From the NCBI RefSeq assembly GCF_934754925.1, contig NZ_CAKVJA010000008.1, forward strand, positions 1-64,000: a DNA stretch of 64,000 nucleotides, written 5' to 3'. Below, piece after piece: positions 33,874 through 41,346 of the stretch (position 1 is its first letter; each line of letters begins with the position of its first letter). Under the pieces are notes generated by a model. It searched no databases. It was not told where the DNA came from and worked only from the letters and a program-made list of their open reading frames with translations. The translations under genes were made by a program, and so were the position numbers. Origin of the DNA: an uncultured Clostridium sp. (lineage in GTDB: Bacteria; Bacillota; Clostridia; Clostridiales; Clostridiaceae).

Positions 33874-34824
33874 GTGAAGTGTATTGAGAAGCTGGTAAAT
33901 GAAATATACAGCAATTGTAAAATACCCTTCCAATTAATAATTAATGAATTAGGAGAATTTTCTACACCTCAATTTGAATTAGTACAAGATTATATAGAAA
34001 AGTATTTTTATTATAATAACACTGAGTGTTGCATAAGAACAAATGCAACACCCGGTGTTACAATAGATTTATTAAAATTTTGTATAGAAGAAAAATTGAG
34101 GGATGTATACTTAAATAGAGAAAGTATAACTTCATTATTATTAACAAATAAGGAAGTAGAAGAGGGAGTAATAAAATCAAGTTGGCCAGTTATTACAAAA
34201 GAATTTAACTTAATTAATATATATGTAGAAAATTATAGTGATGAATTATTATCATATATTAAGCAAGTTTATTTAGATAGTGATATTGAGATATTATTTT
34301 ATAATGGTAATATACTAATGATTGGTAGATTTGAAGATGTATTAGAGCATGCTAAAAGTATAAAAGCTACAATAGAAAGTATAGTATCAGGAAAGTGTTA
34401 CATAAGCTATTGTGAAATTGATAATTATTTAAATTTAAAAAAGTATTATGAAGATACTTGTTATAAAATCGAATTAGCAAATAAATATAATATTATTGAA
34501 AGTATATTTAATGCAAATAGACTCATATTAGAAGGAATAATAGATTCTGTATCAAATAAAATGAAAGACGATATATATGATAAGTTTAAAAATGGAATAT
34601 CAAAATTAGACAATGAAATGATCAGAACTATGGAAGTGTTTTTTAAATGTGGATTAAACTTAAGTGAATCAGCTAAGGAACTATATATCCATAGAAATAC
34701 TTTAATATACAGATTAGATAAGATTCAAAAATATACTAACTATGATATAAGAGATTTTAATGAAGCAGTATTATTAAAAATAATTTTCTTTATTTGGAAA
34801 GAAAAAAATGAAAAAAATACTTGA
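33874..34824 (+). CDS. PucR/CdaR-type HTH regulator, copy 1
   Basis: The 316-residue protein has a long N-terminal sensing region (1-235) without a motif I recognise. Its C-terminal HTH of the PucR/CdaR type (HTH_30) carries NLSESAKELYIHRNTLIYRL (about 264-283) and LDKIQKYTNYDIRDF. It starts with GTG after GGGGGAGA. A second, clearly homologous gene follows. The gene is 25 bases after ugpC, so the two are probably cotranscribed. Its stop codon overlaps the -35 box of the next promoter. Control of carbohydrate uptake is inferred from context only. Confidence 0.85.
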   Translation: MKCIEKLVNEIYSNCKIPFQLIINELGEFSTPQFELVQDYIEKYFYYNNTECCIRTNATPGVTIDLLKFCIEEKLRDVYLNRESITSLLLTNKEVEEGVIKSSWPVITKEFNLINIYVENYSDELLSYIKQVYLDSDIEILFYNGNILMIGRFEDVLEHAKSIKATIESIVSGKCYISYCEIDNYLNLKKYYEDTCYKIELANKYNIIESIFNANRLILEGIIDSVSNKMKDDIYDKFKNGISKLDNEMIRTMEVFFKCGLNLSESAKELYIHRNTLIYRLDKIQKYTNYDIRDFNEAVLLKIIFFIWKEKNEKNT

Positions 34825-34849
34825 AAATGTTTTCAAATTAATGTATAAT
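34821..34849 (+). promoter_or_regulatory. Promoter of PucR-like copy 2, with a cre-like palindrome
   Basis: TTGAAA (34821-34826), 17 bases and TATAAT (34844-34849). The -35 box lies in the palindrome TTGAAAATGTTTTCAA (34821-34836), which resembles a CcpA cre site (TGNAANCGNTNNCA) except for TG instead of CG in the centre. Operator O1 starts 6 bases after the -10 box. Confidence 0.7.
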
Positions 34850-34854
34850 AGCCC

Positions 34855-34870
34855 TTGGGAACGATACCAA
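34855..34870 (+). promoter_or_regulatory. LacI-type operator O1
   Basis: TTGGGAACGATACCAA, sharing the core AACGATACC with three other sites in this locus. It covers the predicted transcription start of PucR-like copy 2, so binding should repress. Confidence 0.7.
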
Positions 34871-34881
34871 CACACTTAAGC

Positions 34882-34945
34882 AGAAGAAAATTAAAAAAAT
34901 TTCTTCTATTTCTACCAAGATTTTTAGTACTGATCTTGGTAGAAA
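34882..34945 (+). promoter_or_regulatory. Two consecutive leader hairpins
   Basis: First AGAAGAAAATT / AATTTCTTCT (34882-34908), then a 13-bp stem TTTCTACCAAGAT / ATCTTGGTAGAAA (34909-34921 and 34933-34945), followed by AAATT. The second could be a terminator with a poor T tract or a processed leader structure. Confidence 0.45.
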
Positions 34946-34959
34946 AAATTAAGAATAAA

Positions 34960-34973
34960 CGGTAACGATACCG
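34960..34973 (+). promoter_or_regulatory. LacI-type operator O2
   Basis: Near-perfect palindrome CGGTAACGATACCG, 104 bases from O1. A TATAAT (34994-34999) lies downstream, so O2 may cover the -35 area of a second promoter. Spacing from O1 is about ten helical turns, which would allow looping. Confidence 0.7.
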
Positions 34974-35033
34974 ATAATTCAAAGTTATTTTTGTATAATA
35001 ATGATGTAATTATGGTTTCTTAGGGGGGATATA

Positions 35034-35993
35034 GTGAAGTTTATAGAGCGGGTGGTAAATGATATATACTATGAATCTAAAATAGAATTTCAATTAATTG
35101 TAGATGGAGTAGGTGTGTATTCTTCACCAGCATTTAAAACTCAAAGAAAGTATCTTAGGAAAAGGTCTGAGTATAAAGGTATTAAATATACTTTTATAAT
35201 AGGTGATGAATATATTAACACTATTAATTTATTAACGGGTCTGTTAGAAAGTAGACTTGATAAGATAATAGTTAAAAAGGAAGATTTACTTTTATTTTTA
35301 TTAAGTGAAAAGAATATAGATGATGAGGTTGTTGAGATTATTTGGTCTGAACTAAATAAATCATTTAAAATAATAAATATTTATTTAAGTGAATATTCTA
35401 GTGAAATTTATGATGATATAAAAGAGCTATATTTAAATAGTACAATTGAAGTTATTCTGTATAATAATAATATACTTATAATCGGGAATATTGATGATAC
35501 TTTAAAAGATGCGGAAATTATTAAAGAAAAAATAGATAAATTTTATTTTAAAAGTTATTATATAACATATTGTAATGTTTATAATTATAATGATCTAAAA
35601 ATAGCTTATGATAAAACTTTTAAGGCGTTACAATTGGCAATTAAATATAGAATTAAAGAAGTGATATTTGATGATAAAAAGCTTGTATTAGAAGAAGTGA
35701 TAGACTCTATGCCAGAGGAAATAAAAAATGAAATAGTTAAGGATTTTGATTCTAAAATAGCTAAGCTAGATAAGGAAATGTTAAAAACAATAGAGGTTTT
35801 CTTTAATTGTGGATTAAATTTAAGTGAAGCTGCAAAAGAGTTGTATATTCATAGAAATACATTAATATATAGATTAGATAAAATACAAAAGATTACTTCT
35901 TACGACGTAAGACAATTTAATGATGCAATGATATTTAAAATAATATTTTTATATATAGGTAGAAAAAGTAATTTAATAGTTGAAAAAGTCTAA
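35034..35993 (+). CDS. PucR/CdaR-type HTH regulator, copy 2
   Basis: The 319-residue paralogue of the preceding gene has the same architecture, with highly similar C-terminal HTH (NLSEAAKELYIHRNTLIYRL, about 262-281) and a diverged N-terminal region. GTG start after GGGGGGA. It has its own promoter with operators O1 and O2, so unlike copy 1 it looks directly controlled by the LacI regulator encoded downstream. The promoter of the lacI-type gene starts inside its last codons. Confidence 0.85.
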   Translation: MKFIERVVNDIYYESKIEFQLIVDGVGVYSSPAFKTQRKYLRKRSEYKGIKYTFIIGDEYINTINLLTGLLESRLDKIIVKKEDLLLFLLSEKNIDDEVVEIIWSELNKSFKIINIYLSEYSSEIYDDIKELYLNSTIEVILYNNNILIIGNIDDTLKDAEIIKEKIDKFYFKSYYITYCNVYNYNDLKIAYDKTFKALQLAIKYRIKEVIFDDKKLVLEEVIDSMPEEIKNEIVKDFDSKIAKLDKEMLKTIEVFFNCGLNLSEAAKELYIHRNTLIYRLDKIQKITSYDVRQFNDAMIFKIIFLYIGRKSNLIVEKV

Positions 35994-36008
35994 TGAATAA
36001 GATACAAT
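35980..36008 (+). promoter_or_regulatory. Promoter of the LacI-family regulator gene
   Basis: TTGAAA (35980-35985), 17 bases, TACAAT (36003-36008). Operator O3 starts 6 bases after the -10 box, the same geometry as at the copy-2 promoter. Confidence 0.65.
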
Positions 36009-36013
36009 TATAT

Positions 36014-36029
36014 TTGGAAACGATACCGA
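36014..36029 (+). promoter_or_regulatory. LacI-type operator O3
   Basis: TTGGAAACGATACCGA, core AACGATACC shared with O1, O2 and O4, over the predicted transcription start of the regulator's own gene: likely autoregulation. Confidence 0.7.
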
Positions 36030-36153
36030 ATCGTTTGAAAAATTTATATATAGACATAAGTGGCTCATTGGTGTAATATTTACTAATATTAATGAATCAT
36101 TCCAATATGAGAAATATTTTGGAAGTGATCCATATAGTGATGTTTTTATTAAC

Positions 36154-36168
36154 TAGGTAACGATACCA
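36154..36168 (+). promoter_or_regulatory. LacI-type operator O4
   Basis: TAGGTAACGATACCA, containing the palindromic core GGTAACGATACC (36156-36167), 140 bases downstream of O3 and 38 bases before the ATG of the regulator gene. Confidence 0.65.
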
Positions 36169-36205
36169 GATAACTATTCAAAATATTTTTAAGGGAGTTT
36201 TATAA

Positions 36206-37234
36206 ATGAATATCAGAGATATTGCAAGGATATCAGGAGTAGGGGTTAGTACTGTATCTAGAGTACTAAATAATCATCCTGATGTAAAAGAGAGTACTAG
36301 AGAAAATGTTTTACGTGTGATAAAAGAGAGTAATTATGTTCCTAATAATAGTGCAAGGATATTAAAGCAAAATAATACTAAAAATATAGGAGTGTTAGTT
36401 AAAGGAGTTTTTAATCCATTCTTTTCTGAACTTATTAATGTTATAGGAAGTAAAATAAATGAACATAAATATACAATGATACTTCAACAAAATGACTATG
36501 TATTAGAGCAAGAGGTTGAAAGTATTATTTCATTTGTAAAGGAAAAGAGATTACAAGGGATAATATGCCTAGGAGGCAATTTTATAGATTTAGATGATGA
36601 TAGTTTTAAAAATATCGATGTTCCTATTATATTAACTTCGGTTAATACAGTATCGCCATTAGGTAAAGATAAGTATTCTACAGTTGGAATTAATAATTTA
36701 CAATCGTCATATGATGCTACCAATTATTTAATAAAGAAAGGTCATAAAAATATTGCTTTAATGATTGGTGAGAAAAATGACTTTTGTATTAGTTGGTGGA
36801 GATATAAAGGATATATTAAAGCACTAAAAGATAATAATATTGAACCAAATGATGATAATCTTATTATAGGAGATTATGATAGTAAAATTGCCTATGAAGT
36901 AACTTTAGATTTTTTGAAAAAGCGTAAAGATATTACTGCTATATTTGCAATTTCTGATGTTATGGCAATGGGTGTAGCTAAGGCTGTAACAGATAGTGGA
37001 TTAACTGTTGGAAAAGAAATATCAATAGTTGGATTTGATGGAATGAATATAAGTCGTTATTATAATCCAGGTATTACTACTGTAAAGCAGCCAATAGAAG
37101 AAATGGCAATAAAGAGTGTAGAGATTTTATTTGATCTTTTAAAAAATAAATGTGAGAATCAGCATATTTTATTAGATACAGAGTTAATAGAACGAGAATC
37201 GTGTGCAGATTTAAATTTACTTAAAAATAGTTAG
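36206..37234 (+). CDS. LacI-family transcriptional regulator (MalR-like)
   Basis: The 342-residue LacI/GalR-family repressor has the N-terminal HTH NIRDIARISGVGVSTVSRVL (2-21) with hinge RILKQ, followed by a periplasmic-binding-protein-like effector domain (about 60-335) including NIGVLVKGVFNPFFSEL, IVGFDGMNISRYYNPGITTVKQP. malQ lies 56 bases downstream, so the likely effector is a maltose- or glucan-derived sugar. Four operator-like palindromes sit around its promoter and that of the preceding gene. AAGGGAG precedes the ATG. Confidence 0.92.
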   Translation: MNIRDIARISGVGVSTVSRVLNNHPDVKESTRENVLRVIKESNYVPNNSARILKQNNTKNIGVLVKGVFNPFFSELINVIGSKINEHKYTMILQQNDYVLEQEVESIISFVKEKRLQGIICLGGNFIDLDDDSFKNIDVPIILTSVNTVSPLGKDKYSTVGINNLQSSYDATNYLIKKGHKNIALMIGEKNDFCISWWRYKGYIKALKDNNIEPNDDNLIIGDYDSKIAYEVTLDFLKKRKDITAIFAISDVMAMGVAKAVTDSGLTVGKEISIVGFDGMNISRYYNPGITTVKQPIEEMAIKSVEILFDLLKNKCENQHILLDTELIERESCADLNLLKNS

Positions 37235-37290
37235 TATGTATAAAAATTTATATATAATAAAATTTATTGTTATAAAAGGAGCAGAGGTAT

Positions 37291-38790
37291 ATGGAAAGAA
37301 GTGCAGGGGTAATAATGCATATTGCATCATTACCGGGGAAATTTGGTATTGGAACTTTTGGAAAAGAGGCATATGATTATGTAGAATTTTTATTTAAATC
37401 AGGATTAAAATATTGGCAAATACTACCATTAGGACAAACGGGATATGGAGATTCTCCATATCAATCATTTTCAGCATTTGCTGGAAATCCATATTTTATT
37501 GATTTTGATATTTTAAATAAAGAGGGTCTTTTAAATCAAGAGGAATATATTTATGAAAATTATGGAGATAACTCTGAATATATAGATTATGGTCTTTTAT
37601 TTAATGTTAAATATACTGTATTAAGAAGAGCATATAATAATTTTAAGAATATAGATAATATATATTTAAAGGAAGAATTTAATAAGTTTAATAAGGAAAA
37701 CGAAGAATGGTTAGCTGATTATTCTTTATATATGTCTATTAAAGGGAAATTTAATCTTGTAAGTTGGCAAGAGTGGGATGAAGATATAAAGAAGAGAGAG
37801 CCACAAGCAATGGAAAGATATAGAGAAGAATTATCAGATGAAATTGGATTCTGGTCATTTATCCAATTTATATTCTTTAAACAATGGAATGAATTAAAAT
37901 CCTTTGCAAATGAAAAGGGAATAGAGATTATAGGAGATATGCCTATTTATGTAGCAGAAGATAGCGCTGATGTTTGGAGTAATCCAGAGGCATATTTAAT
38001 TTATAGTGAAACTTTAAAACCAATTTCAGTAGCAGGATGTCCACCAGATGCCTTCTCAGCTACAGGTCAATTATGGGGGAATCCTTTATATGACTGGAAT
38101 TATATGGAGAAAACGGGCTATAAGTGGTGGATAAAGAGAGTTAAAGAAAGCTTAAAACTTTATGATATTGTAAGAATAGATCATTTTAGAGGTTTTGAAA
38201 GCTATTGGGAAATACCTTATGGGGAAGAAACTGCTATAAGTGGTAGATGGGTAAAAGGACCAGGTATTAAATTGTTTAATGCTATTAGAGATGAATTAGG
38301 AGAAATTAATGTTATAGCTGAAGATTTAGGATTTTTAACTGATGAAGTTATGGAATTCTTAAAGGAAAGTGGATTCCCGGGAATGAAGGTATTACAATTT
38401 GCTTTTGATGCTAGAGAAGAAAGTAATTATTTACCTCATACTTATATAAATAATTGTATAGCATATACAGGAACTCATGATAATGATACTTTTAGAGGCT
38501 GGTTTGAAATGACTGGAAGTAAATCAGATGTAGAATACTGTAAAGAATACTTAGCTTTATCTGAAAAAGAGGGATATAACTGGGGATTTATTAGGGGAGC
38601 ATGGAGTAGTGTAGCTGATGTATCAGTGGCTTTAATGCAAGACTTCTTAAATTTGGGTAATGAAACTAGAGTAAATTTCCCATCAACGCTAGGTAATAAT
38701 TGGAAATGGAGAGCTAAAGAAGGTAGCTATACAACGGAACTAGCAGATAAGATTTATAGATATACAAAAATGTATGGAAGATGTAAATAA
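37291..38790 (+). CDS. malQ: 4-alpha-glucanotransferase
   Basis: MalQ (GH77 amylomaltase) transfers alpha-1,4-glucan segments in maltodextrin and glycogen metabolism. The 499-residue protein shows the family motifs SPYQSFSAFAGNPYFIDFD (about 52-70), IVRIDHFRGFESYWEIP (nucleophile Asp in RIDHFRG, about 293-298) and AEDLGFLTDEV (acid/base Glu), with GTHDNDTFRGW near 393-403. Complete and of normal length. It is probably cotranscribed with the LacI-type gene and closed by a terminator. Confidence 0.96.
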   Translation: MERSAGVIMHIASLPGKFGIGTFGKEAYDYVEFLFKSGLKYWQILPLGQTGYGDSPYQSFSAFAGNPYFIDFDILNKEGLLNQEEYIYENYGDNSEYIDYGLLFNVKYTVLRRAYNNFKNIDNIYLKEEFNKFNKENEEWLADYSLYMSIKGKFNLVSWQEWDEDIKKREPQAMERYREELSDEIGFWSFIQFIFFKQWNELKSFANEKGIEIIGDMPIYVAEDSADVWSNPEAYLIYSETLKPISVAGCPPDAFSATGQLWGNPLYDWNYMEKTGYKWWIKRVKESLKLYDIVRIDHFRGFESYWEIPYGEETAISGRWVKGPGIKLFNAIRDELGEINVIAEDLGFLTDEVMEFLKESGFPGMKVLQFAFDAREESNYLPHTYINNCIAYTGTHDNDTFRGWFEMTGSKSDVEYCKEYLALSEKEGYNWGFIRGAWSSVADVSVALMQDFLNLGNETRVNFPSTLGNNWKWRAKEGSYTTELADKIYRYTKMYGRCK

Positions 38791-38794
38791 AATA

Positions 38795-38827
38795 AAAAGC
38801 TGTTGCTAAAAAAGTAACAGCTTTTTT
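38795..38827 (+). terminator. Rho-independent terminator after malQ
   Basis: AAAAGCTGTTGCT / AGTAACAGCTTTTTT stem and T run. Confidence 0.88.
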
Positions 38828-39002
38828 GGTACAAGCAGTATTAAATTTTAGTAATATAAAATGTTTAATAAGTGAAAATTTAAATTTTATTTATAATAGA
38901 GCTTCTATATATTAATAAAAGTAAGCAGTGCATTTCATATATTAAAATTATCTTACATAAATATAAATATATTAAACAATATTTATAGAAGGATACGATT
39001 TT

Positions 39003-39767
39003 ATGAGTAAGAAAAGTATATATGATTTTTTTATAGGATTATTAGCACTTATGCTTTCATTGATATTGTTAATAGAGATATTTATTAATATACCTAATGA
39101 AGTTAGATGGACTTTTTACTATATAGATAATATAGTAAGGTTAATTTTTATAGGAGATTATTTTACTAGATTAGTAATAAGTAAAGGTAAAAAACAGTTT
39201 ATAAAAAAAAATATAATAGATTTATTTTCTATTTTTCCTATAACAATTTATATAAAAATATTAGGATTCACAATTTTACCAAATAAGATTAATCCATCAT
39301 ATTGTATAAAGACAATTAAATTTATAATGCTTTCAATATGTGCTATAAAATTTAAAATTAGAGTTAAAGATGAAATACGTAAAAGTAGATTAAATTTTTT
39401 ATTAGTGATTTCCACAATATTTATTGTTATAGGTGCAGTATTAATTTCTCTTGTAGAAGGAATGCCTCTAGGTGATGCATTATGGTGGAGTTTTGTAACT
39501 TTTACAACTGTGGGATATGGAGATGTTTTACTAAAGACACAATTAGGAAGAACTATTGCAGTGTTATTAATGATAATAGGAATAGGGATTATAGGAGTTA
39601 TAACTACTAGTTTAACATTATCACTTATAGGAGGAAGAAAGGGGTTTAAGAAGACCTATAAAGACAAAATTATAGAGGATGTAAAGAGTATGTTAGATAA
39701 TTATGATGAATTAACTATTGAGGATATTGATAATATAGCTAAAATTTTAAAATCCTTAAAGGAATAA
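39003..39767 (+). CDS. Voltage-gated-type potassium channel
   Basis: The 254-residue membrane protein has the K+ selectivity filter TTVGYGD (about 167-173) between pore helix and last membrane segment, four preceding hydrophobic segments and an S4-like region that is only weakly positive. A charged C-terminal tail (about 220-254) is predicted coiled coil. It should conduct potassium; the gating signal is unknown. ATG after GAAGGAT. Monocistronic between malQ and the tRNA gene, with no clear terminator of its own. Confidence 0.85.
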   Translation: MSKKSIYDFFIGLLALMLSLILLIEIFINIPNEVRWTFYYIDNIVRLIFIGDYFTRLVISKGKKQFIKKNIIDLFSIFPITIYIKILGFTILPNKINPSYCIKTIKFIMLSICAIKFKIRVKDEIRKSRLNFLLVISTIFIVIGAVLISLVEGMPLGDALWWSFVTFTTVGYGDVLLKTQLGRTIAVLLMIIGIGIIGVITTSLTLSLIGGRKGFKKTYKDKIIEDVKSMLDNYDELTIEDIDNIAKILKSLKE

Positions 39768-39781
39768 ATGGAAAAAAATTC

Positions 39782-39810
39782 TTGAATTTAAGGCTATAGT
39801 AATTTAAAAT
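39782..39810 (+). promoter_or_regulatory. Promoter of the tRNA-Leu gene
   Basis: TTGAAT (39782-39787), 17 bases, TAAAAT (39805-39810), about 18 bases before the mature tRNA 5' end. Confidence 0.6.
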
Positions 39811-39828
39811 TATATTAGTAGTTTGTAT

Positions 39829-39915
39829 GCAGGTGTGCTGGAATAGGCAGACAGGATAGATTGAGGGTCTATTAAGGGAATCCTTGTGTGGGTTCAAGTC
39901 CCACCATCTGCACCA
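39829..39915 (+). tRNA. tRNA-Leu (GAG)
   Basis: 87 bases including encoded CCA. Acceptor GCAGGTG / CATCTGC, D stem CTG / CAG, anticodon stem ATAGA / TCTAT with loop TTGAGGG (anticodon GAG at 34-36), a long variable arm AAGG / CCTT and T arm GTGGG TTCAAGT CCCAC. Class II structure and anticodon give leucine (codons CTC and CTT). Confidence 0.96.
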
Positions 39916-39922
39916 TTATATT

Positions 39923-40018
39923 AAGACTATTTTAAAAGTAGATACATAAAATTTAATAGCTAAACTAAAAAGTTAAGCTGTTAAGATGTATTTATTTTAA
40001 AAAATAGTCTTTTTATTT
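39923..40018 (+). terminator. Long hairpin terminator after tRNA-Leu
   Basis: AAGACTATTTT (39923-39933) pairs with AAAATAGTCTT (40001-40011), with further pairing inside (AGATACAT with ATGTATTT, AATAGCT with AGCTGTT), followed by TTTATTTT. An unusually long structure for a terminator. Confidence 0.65.
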
Positions 40019-40046
40019 TATATTAAGTGAAGAGAGGAAGTTATAA

Positions 40047-41006
40047 ATGAAAAAAATAGTAATATTAGACGGTAAAACATTGGGTGATGTAAGTTTAGAA
40101 AAGTTAAGTGAATTTGGAGAAATTAAATATTATGATACTACTGATATTAGTGAGGTAAAGGAAAGAATAAGAGAAGCTAATATAATACTAACAAACAAAG
40201 TAATTTTAAATAGAGAAAATTTAAGTGATGCAAATAATTTAGAATTTATAGCAGAAGTAGCTACTGGATTTAATAATATAGATATAGAGTATGCTAAAGA
40301 GAGGGGAATAGGAGTAGCTAATGTTGCTGGATATTCTACTAATGCAGTAGTTCAACATACATTTGCATCAGCTTTAGCTTTATTAGATGAAATTACTTAC
40401 TATGATAATTATGTTAAAAGTGGAGAGTATTCAAAATCAGGTTTATTTACATGTTTAAATAAGCCTTATTATGAGATTGAAGGTAAAACTTGGGGAATAA
40501 TAGGCCTTGGAAATATTGGTAAAAGAGTAGCTAAAATTGCAGAAGCTTTTGGAGCTAAAGTAGTATATTATTCTACAACAGGTAATAATTTTAATGATGA
40601 ATTTAATAGAGTATCTTTTGAGGAACTATTAAATAATAGTGATATTATATCTATACATGCACCATTAAGTAAAAATACTTTAGGTTTGATAGATTATAAA
40701 GCTTTATGTAAAATGAAGCATTCAGCAATTATAGTTAATATGGGAAGAGGACCTATTATTATTGAAGAAGATTTAGCAAGAGCTATTGATGAAGAGAAAA
40801 TTAGAGGTGCTGCTTTAGATGTGTTCGAAGTAGAGCCAATAAAGATAAATAGTGCCCTCTTAACAATGAAAAATAAGGATAGAATAATATTGTCTCCACA
40901 TATAGCTTGGGCAAGTATAGAAGCTAGAGAAAGATTATTTAATGAGGTTATAGAAAATATAAGGGCATTTTATAATGGTAAAGTTAGAAATAGAGTAGAT
41001 AAATAA
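40047..41006 (+). CDS. D-2-hydroxyacid dehydrogenase
   Basis: The 319-residue NAD(P)-dependent enzyme of the glycerate/lactate/phosphoglycerate dehydrogenase family has a Rossmann GLGNIGKRVAKIAEAFG (about 153-169), catalytic Arg in NMGRGPIIIE (about 231-240), Glu in DVFEVEP and His in SPHIAWAS (about 284-291). A glycerate/hydroxypyruvate reductase role is likely, but the exact 2-oxoacid cannot be read from sequence. GAGAGGAAG precedes the ATG. It is followed by the leuA T-box promoter, so it is a separate unit. Confidence 0.9.
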   Translation: MKKIVILDGKTLGDVSLEKLSEFGEIKYYDTTDISEVKERIREANIILTNKVILNRENLSDANNLEFIAEVATGFNNIDIEYAKERGIGVANVAGYSTNAVVQHTFASALALLDEITYYDNYVKSGEYSKSGLFTCLNKPYYEIEGKTWGIIGLGNIGKRVAKIAEAFGAKVVYYSTTGNNFNDEFNRVSFEELLNNSDIISIHAPLSKNTLGLIDYKALCKMKHSAIIVNMGRGPIIIEEDLARAIDEEKIRGAALDVFEVEPIKINSALLTMKNKDRIILSPHIAWASIEARERLFNEVIENIRAFYNGKVRNRVDK

Positions 41007-41021
41007 AATGAAGAATAATTA

Positions 41022-41050
41022 TTGACAGAAATATACTTTTATAGTAATAT
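41022..41050 (+). promoter_or_regulatory. Promoter of the T-box/leuA transcript
   Basis: Consensus TTGACA (41022-41027), 17 bases, TAATAT (41045-41050). Confidence 0.8.
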
Positions 41051-41056
41051 TATAAA

Positions 41057-41286
41057 AAAGTCATAAAACAAGCAAAGATTGAGAGTAGTAGAAAATAAGT
41101 AATTTTTCAGAGAGTAGACGTATGCTGTGAGTCTATAAATTAATGTTTTTGAACTCGCTCATGAGCTATAAAGATGAAATATTAGTAGTCTTTATCGGAA
41201 TAATACCGTTATTTTAATTAAGTGAAATTTTGGATGGTACCGCGCAAACACGCTCCAATATAAGGGGTGGTTTGTGCTTTTTTTGC
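41057..41286 (+). promoter_or_regulatory. Leucine T-box leader
   Basis: tRNA-sensing attenuator. Stem I carries AGAGAG then TAGAC / GTCTA, and a specifier region TTTTTGAACTCGC in which CTC (41154-41156) is the likely leucine codon. The conserved T-box TGGTACCGCG lies at 41235-41244. The terminator stem pairs GCGCAAACACGCTCC with GGGGTGGTTTGTGC (about 41243-41276) and is followed by seven or more T. Uncharged tRNA-Leu should stabilise the antiterminator and allow leuA expression. The tRNA-Leu(GAG) gene 1.1 kb upstream has the matching anticodon. Confidence 0.92.
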
Positions 41287-41346
41287 TTAGTTTTAAATGA
41301 TTCAGTGCAAATCTATTATATTTAAATTTAAAGGGGGCTTTTATAA

